Part shown: in pieces, positions 4,180-5,156 of the stretch
How the letters are laid out: each line of letters begins with the position of its first letter
Position numbering within the stretch: the first letter of the stretch is position 1
Made by a program: the position numbers and the translations under genes
Notes under the pieces: generated by a model
Databases searched by the model: none
What the model saw: the letters and a program-made list of their open reading frames with translations, nothing else
What the model was told of the DNA's origin: nothing
DNA from: Desulfobacteraceae bacterium
GTDB lineage: Bacteria > Desulfobacterota > Desulfobacteria > Desulfobacterales > Desulfosarcinaceae
Assembly: GCA_027025615.1 (NCBI GenBank)
Contig: JALVQM010000246.1
Location: forward strand, 1 to 5,156
Direction of reading: 5' to 3'
DNA length: 5,156 nucleotides

Positions 4180-5156
4180 ATGATCGCTGAAACAGTATGC
4201 GCCCTTTTAAAAGAAGCCGGTGTCGAAATCAACGGCACAAACCCCTGGGACATCCAGGTGCACGACCAGCGCTGGTACGGCCGCGTGATCCGGGATAAAA
4301 ACCTGGGCCTGGGCGAGTCCTACATGGACGGCTGGTGGGATTGCCCGCGACTGGACGAGATGATCTTTCGATTATTGTGCAGCGGCCTGGAAAACAAAGT
4401 ACGCGGAAACTTCAAATACCTGCTTCGTTTTCTGCCGGCAATGCTCTTCAACCTACAATCCAGAAGCCGTGCGCGCATCATTGCCGAGCGCCACTACGAC
4501 CTGGGCAATGATCTGTTCTTTGCGTTCCTCGATCCCTATCGGCAGTACAGCTGCGCCTATTTCCGGGACACAGACCAGCTTGACCAGGCCCAGCAGAACA
4601 AAATGGAGCTGATCTGCCAAAAACTGCATCTCAGTGCCTCGGACCATCTGCTGGACATCGGTTGCGGCTGGGGCGGCCTGGCGCGCTACGCTGCCGAGCG
4701 TTTCGGTTGCAAAGTAACAGCCGTAAATATCTCCGGGGAACAGTTGCGGTTCGCCCGTGAATTCTGCCGGGACCTGCCGGTAAGTTTTGAAAACCGTGAT
4801 TATCGCGCCATTAACGGCTGCTTCAGCAAAATCGTTTCCGTGGGCATGTTTGAACATGTGGGCTGCAAGAATTACCGTACCTTCATGCAGACAGTGCGCC
4901 GCTGTCTTGAAGACAACGGTATTTTCCTGCTGCAAACCATCGGCGGCAACACCTCGCGCACAGGCTGCGATCCCTGGGTAACGAAATACATATTTCCAAA
5001 CGGCATGCTGCCCAGCGCCGCCCAAATCGCCAAAGCCGTTGAAGGTCTTTTTGTCATCGAGGACTGGCACAACCTCGGTCCCCACTACGACAAGACCCTG
5101 ATGGCCTGGAACGACAATTTTCAGCGGGCCTTGCCAACTCTGTCACAAAAATATGA
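4180..5156 (+). CDS. cfa: Cyclopropane-fatty-acyl-phospholipid synthase, cut by the window edge
   Basis: The enzyme transfers a methylene group from S-adenosylmethionine to cis double bonds of membrane phospholipid acyl chains, acting at the inner face of the cytoplasmic membrane. The 325 complete codons align without gaps to E. coli Cfa with a constant offset of 14. An N-terminal lipid-binding domain (GLGESYMDGWWD, 42-54) is followed by the methyltransferase domain with HYDLGND (105-111), YSCAY (123-127) and the SAM-binding loop LDIGCGWGG (158-166). Then come SVGMFEHVG (220-228) and NKYIFPNG-like TKYIFPNG. Pocket residues Cys125, Glu225 and Tyr303 match E. coli Cys139, Glu239 and Tyr317. His266 of E. 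coli is Gln252 here. About 40-45 C-terminal residues, including the equivalent of Cys354, lie outside the window. The gene is GC-rich (38 of 60 bases in 4621-4680) compared with about 19 of 60 in AT-rich intergenic stretches to the left. Confidence 0.96.
   Translation, partial: MIAETVCALLKEAGVEINGTNPWDIQVHDQRWYGRVIRDKNLGLGESYMDGWWDCPRLDEMIFRLLCSGLENKVRGNFKYLLRFLPAMLFNLQSRSRARIIAERHYDLGNDLFFAFLDPYRQYSCAYFRDTDQLDQAQQNKMELICQKLHLSASDHLLDIGCGWGGLARYAAERFGCKVTAVNISGEQLRFAREFCRDLPVSFENRDYRAINGCFSKIVSVGMFEHVGCKNYRTFMQTVRRCLEDNGIFLLQTIGGNTSRTGCDPWVTKYIFPNGMLPSAAQIAKAVEGLFVIEDWHNLGPHYDKTLMAWNDNFQRALPTLSQKY

Noticed and set aside
3837..4253. 138-codon minus-strand open frame overlapping the cfa start
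   Set aside because: It overlaps the strongly supported cfa start, has no ribosome site at its own start or at the internal ATG near 4181, and matches no family I know. It could hide part of a decayed gene but cannot be called.
4453..5085. 210-codon minus-strand open frame
   Set aside because: It is antisense to cfa, whose alignment to E. coli Cfa is continuous. GC-rich genes commonly give such open antisense frames.
1..5156. CRISPR array, tRNA, rRNA or intact insertion sequence
   Set aside because: I looked for regularly spaced direct repeats, cloverleaf-like segments and a transposase with terminal repeats, and found none that hold up by eye.

Overview
The window is bacterial. The Crp/Fnr regulator with a GETCILNASC block, the exported group I truncated haemoglobin and the E. 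coli-like Cfa together suggest a proteobacterium in the broad sense, perhaps a Desulfobacterota-type anaerobe. That placement rests on family resemblance only. Five genes can be supported. Four lie on the minus strand in the AT-richer left three quarters: a four-helix membrane protein (367-771), a DUF2892 membrane protein (1552-1788), a truncated-haemoglobin lipoprotein (1836-2297) and a Crp/Fnr-family regulator (2528-3175). The fifth, cfa (from 4180, plus strand), is cut by the right edge and is visibly richer in G+C.

Layout: 1-366 has no convincing gene. The membrane protein follows. The stretch 772-1551 is mostly non-coding, with a 10-bp perfect inverted repeat, a possible decayed reading frame and a strong hairpin just downstream of the DUF2892 gene. 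The haemoglobin and DUF2892 genes are 47 bp apart on one strand and probably form one transcript. About 1 kb (3176-4179) separates the regulator from cfa. It holds a 20-bp dyad, a 67-codon open stretch with no ATG, and a GC-rich hairpin.

The most coherent unit is regulator, operator and haemoglobin. The regulator's recognition helix (SREVVSR) has the CRP-type R-E-x-x-x-R arrangement that reads TGTGA half-sites. The intergenic region in front of the haemoglobin gene contains TGTGACTTAGTCACA. That site is centred about 41 bp upstream of the start predicted from a CAGACA-17-TATATT promoter, which is where class II Crp/Fnr activators bind. The inferred model is that a ligand-responsive Crp/Fnr protein activates an envelope-anchored haemoglobin and a small membrane protein. 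The effector is unknown. One caveat is that the half-sites are 5 bp apart, not the usual 6.

The second point of interest is Cfa. Of the four catalytic-pocket residues visible, three match E. coli, but the bicarbonate-contacting His is replaced by Gln.
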